In this document: piece by piece, positions 5,522 to 7,028 of the stretch
How the letters are laid out: each line of letters begins with the position of its first letter
Position numbering within the stretch: the first letter of the stretch is position 1
DNA from: JAGQNP01 sp038257245
GTDB lineage: Bacteria > Patescibacteriota > Saccharimonadia > Saccharimonadales > JACQNP01
DNA: 7,028 bases
Direction of reading: 5' to 3'
Assembly (NCBI GenBank): GCA_038257245.1
Contig: JBBSJL010000026.1
Span: 1-7,028, forward strand
Notes under the pieces: model-generated
What the model saw: the letters and a program-made list of their open reading frames with translations, nothing else
What the model was told of the DNA's origin: nothing
The model's database searches: none
Position numbers and translations under genes: made by a program

Positions 5522-7009
5522 GTGCAGAAGAGTGTAGGCAAACAATTAAAACTACTACCGTCATCACCGGGTGTTTATTACTATAAAAACCACAAAGCAG
5601 AAATTATATACATTGGGAAAGCGGCCAAACTTAATAATCGTGTTCGCCAATATTTTCAGAAAAGTCGTTCTAGGGACGCAAAGACCCAGGCATTGGTAAC
5701 AGAAATTACCGACATTGACTGGATGGTAGTGGATAGTGAAGTCGAGGCGTTATTTCTAGAGGCCGAAATGATTAGAAGGTACATGCCTAAATATAATATT
5801 TTGCTTCGGGATGATAAATCGATGTCGTATATTCGGATCGATTATGATAGCGATTACCCCACGATTACCACTACAAGGCGACCCTTAGACGATGGTGCGA
5901 AATATTTTGGTCCGTATATTAACACCGGCTCCGTCAAACAAGCATTAAAGTATCTTAGAAGAATATTTCCATATGCGACCAAGAAAATGGTTGGACAGAC
6001 TCGGGCATCTTTACACTATCACCTTGGGCTGGATCCAGGGCTTGAAGAACAAAAAACATCACTCACAGAGTACCGAAAAAATCTTAGGAACATCATGGCA
6101 GTTATCGAGGGCAGATTAAATTATGTTGAAAAAACAATAGAAAAAGACATGAAAAAAGCAGCCAAAAATGAGGAGTTTGAACTAGCAGCCAAATATAGGA
6201 ATCAACTTAACAATTTGAAACGATTAAGTCAGCAAGTTATATTTAGCGATAAAGAATTTTTAGATATATCGAAAGATCATGCGCTCGATGAGCTAACTAA
6301 TCTACTACAGCTTAAAAACGCCCCTGCCAGAATTGAAGGTTATGATGTAAGTCATATGCAAGGCACGGACGTGGTTGCTAGTATGGTAGTTTTCACTAAT
6401 GGGGTTAGTAACAAATCTGAATACAGAAAATTTAAAACAAAAATCAACCAAAATAATGATTTTTATAACATGAATGAAACAATCAAAAGGAGATTTAGCC
6501 CCAAAAACATCAATTCCTGGAAGTTGCCTGATTTCGTCTTGATTGATGGCGGAAAAGGCCAGCTTGATTCGGCATTATCAGCACGAAACGAACGGGGCCA
6601 AAACATGCCTTTTATTGGGCTGGCAAAACGAGAGGAACAAATAATAATCGAGAACAATAGATCAAACATTGCCATCGATCATAATGTATTACGCTCTTTG
6701 AAAGGTTATTCTGAAGACTCGGGTAGGTTTACAGTTATCAATTTGCCTCACGCATCAAATCTAATTAAGTTGTTACAGCGTGTAAGAGATGAATCACACA
6801 GGTTTGCAGTTAGTTATCACTCTACACTTAAAACAAAAAGGGTTAATAAAAGCGCGCTAGACGAGGTACCTAGCATAGGCCCAGTTACAAAAAAACAGTT
6901 ATTAAAGACTTTCGGCAGCGTTAAGGGGGTCAAAGAATCTACCCAGCAAGAACTCGAAAAAGTTGTAGGAAGTAAAAAAGCCTCTATACTTAAGAAATAC
7001 TTAAATTAA
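5522..7009 (+). CDS. uvrC: UvrC, excinuclease ABC subunit C, short and cysteine-free
   Basis: UvrC makes both incisions around DNA lesions in UvrABC nucleotide excision repair. From GTG 5522 it has 495 residues, shorter than the usual about 600. A GIY-YIG nuclease domain carries PGVY (16-19), YIGK (30-33), RVRQYF and VEALFLE with Glu75, for the 3' incision. A UVR motif (about 205-236, KNEEFELAAKYRNQL) binds UvrB. The RNase H-like 5'-incision domain keeps its three catalytic positions: Asp275 in GYDVSH, Asp342 in LIDGGKGQL and His426 in RDESHRFA. A C-terminal helix-hairpin-helix pair (about 446-494, VPSIGPVTKKQLLKTFGS) binds DNA. The segment before YHLG (about 150-175), which normally carries four cysteines for a [4Fe-4S] cluster, has none, and the whole protein has no cysteine. 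GTG 5522 is preferred over TTG 5489 because it gives the usual N-terminal length before PGVY and follows a TATAAT. Confidence 0.95.
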   Translation: MQKSVGKQLKLLPSSPGVYYYKNHKAEIIYIGKAAKLNNRVRQYFQKSRSRDAKTQALVTEITDIDWMVVDSEVEALFLEAEMIRRYMPKYNILLRDDKSMSYIRIDYDSDYPTITTTRRPLDDGAKYFGPYINTGSVKQALKYLRRIFPYATKKMVGQTRASLHYHLGLDPGLEEQKTSLTEYRKNLRNIMAVIEGRLNYVEKTIEKDMKKAAKNEEFELAAKYRNQLNNLKRLSQQVIFSDKEFLDISKDHALDELTNLLQLKNAPARIEGYDVSHMQGTDVVASMVVFTNGVSNKSEYRKFKTKINQNNDFYNMNETIKRRFSPKNINSWKLPDFVLIDGGKGQLDSALSARNERGQNMPFIGLAKREEQIIIENNRSNIAIDHNVLRSLKGYSEDSGRFTVINLPHASNLIKLLQRVRDESHRFAVSYHSTLKTKRVNKSALDEVPSIGPVTKKQLLKTFGSVKGVKESTQQELEKVVGSKKASILKKYLN

Positions 7010-7028
7010 CAAAAGACAGTTGGATATG

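Noticed and set aside
5790..5803. TATAAT inside uvrC as a promoter
   Set aside because: It lies in the conserved PKYNILL coding segment, with no start codon or gene just downstream.
7026..7028. ATG at the very end of the window as the next gene's start
   Set aside because: Only three bases are visible, with neither a clear Shine-Dalgarno nor a -10 at the spacing seen elsewhere.
1..7028. tRNA genes, CRISPR arrays, insertion sequences, phage or toxin-antitoxin genes
   Set aside because: I found no cloverleaf, regularly spaced repeat, transposase motif or target duplication on either strand.

Overview
The window is AT-rich bacterial chromosome with compact, mostly co-directional genes and the standard stop codons: TGA ends one gene, none is read through, and Trp is TGG. 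Best guess is a small-genome Patescibacteria/CPR bacterium, most likely Saccharibacteria-like. This is an inference from gene style: a short cysteine-free UvrC, a large low-complexity tail-anchored protein, cysteine-poor proteins and tight spacing. No rRNA or other phylogenetic marker is present to prove it. Recoded UGA=Gly lineages (Gracilibacteria/Absconditabacteria) are unlikely because TGA serves as a stop.

Layout. At the left edge, on the minus strand, is the 5' two-thirds of an ABC exporter half-transporter (six-helix membrane domain plus the start of the ATPase up to Walker A), cut by the window edge. A divergent intergenic region of about 260 bp follows. It carries two perfect 6-5-6 inverted repeats, one against each flanking gene start, and two small hairpins in the exporter leader. 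Five plus-strand genes then fill the window: (1) an unrecognised 604-residue acidic, proline-rich, tail-anchored protein; (2) a TrhO/YceA-type tRNA uridine hydroxylation protein; (3) a YqeG/Gep4-type HAD phosphatase; (4) a small membrane-anchored lytic transglycosylase-like protein; (5) UvrC, complete at 495 residues from its GTG start.

Gene expression. The four downstream plus-strand genes lack a convincing Shine-Dalgarno. Each has a -10-like hexamer (exact TATAAT for three of them) ending 6-10 nt before the start codon, so predicted transcripts would be leaderless or have leaders of about 3 nt. The exporter, in contrast, has a perfect AGGAGGT at ideal spacing, held in the loop and stem of a hairpin. 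I see no rho-independent terminator between the plus-strand genes, so read-through may also occur.

Function. The genes are a housekeeping mix: export, tRNA wobble modification, possible phosphatidylglycerophosphate dephosphorylation, peptidoglycan cleavage and nucleotide excision repair. There is no mobile element, CRISPR array, tRNA or phage gene. I see no clear new multigene system. The most unusual items are the 604-residue protein, the UvrC that has lost all four cysteines of its usual iron-sulfur motif, and the run of leaderless-looking promoters.
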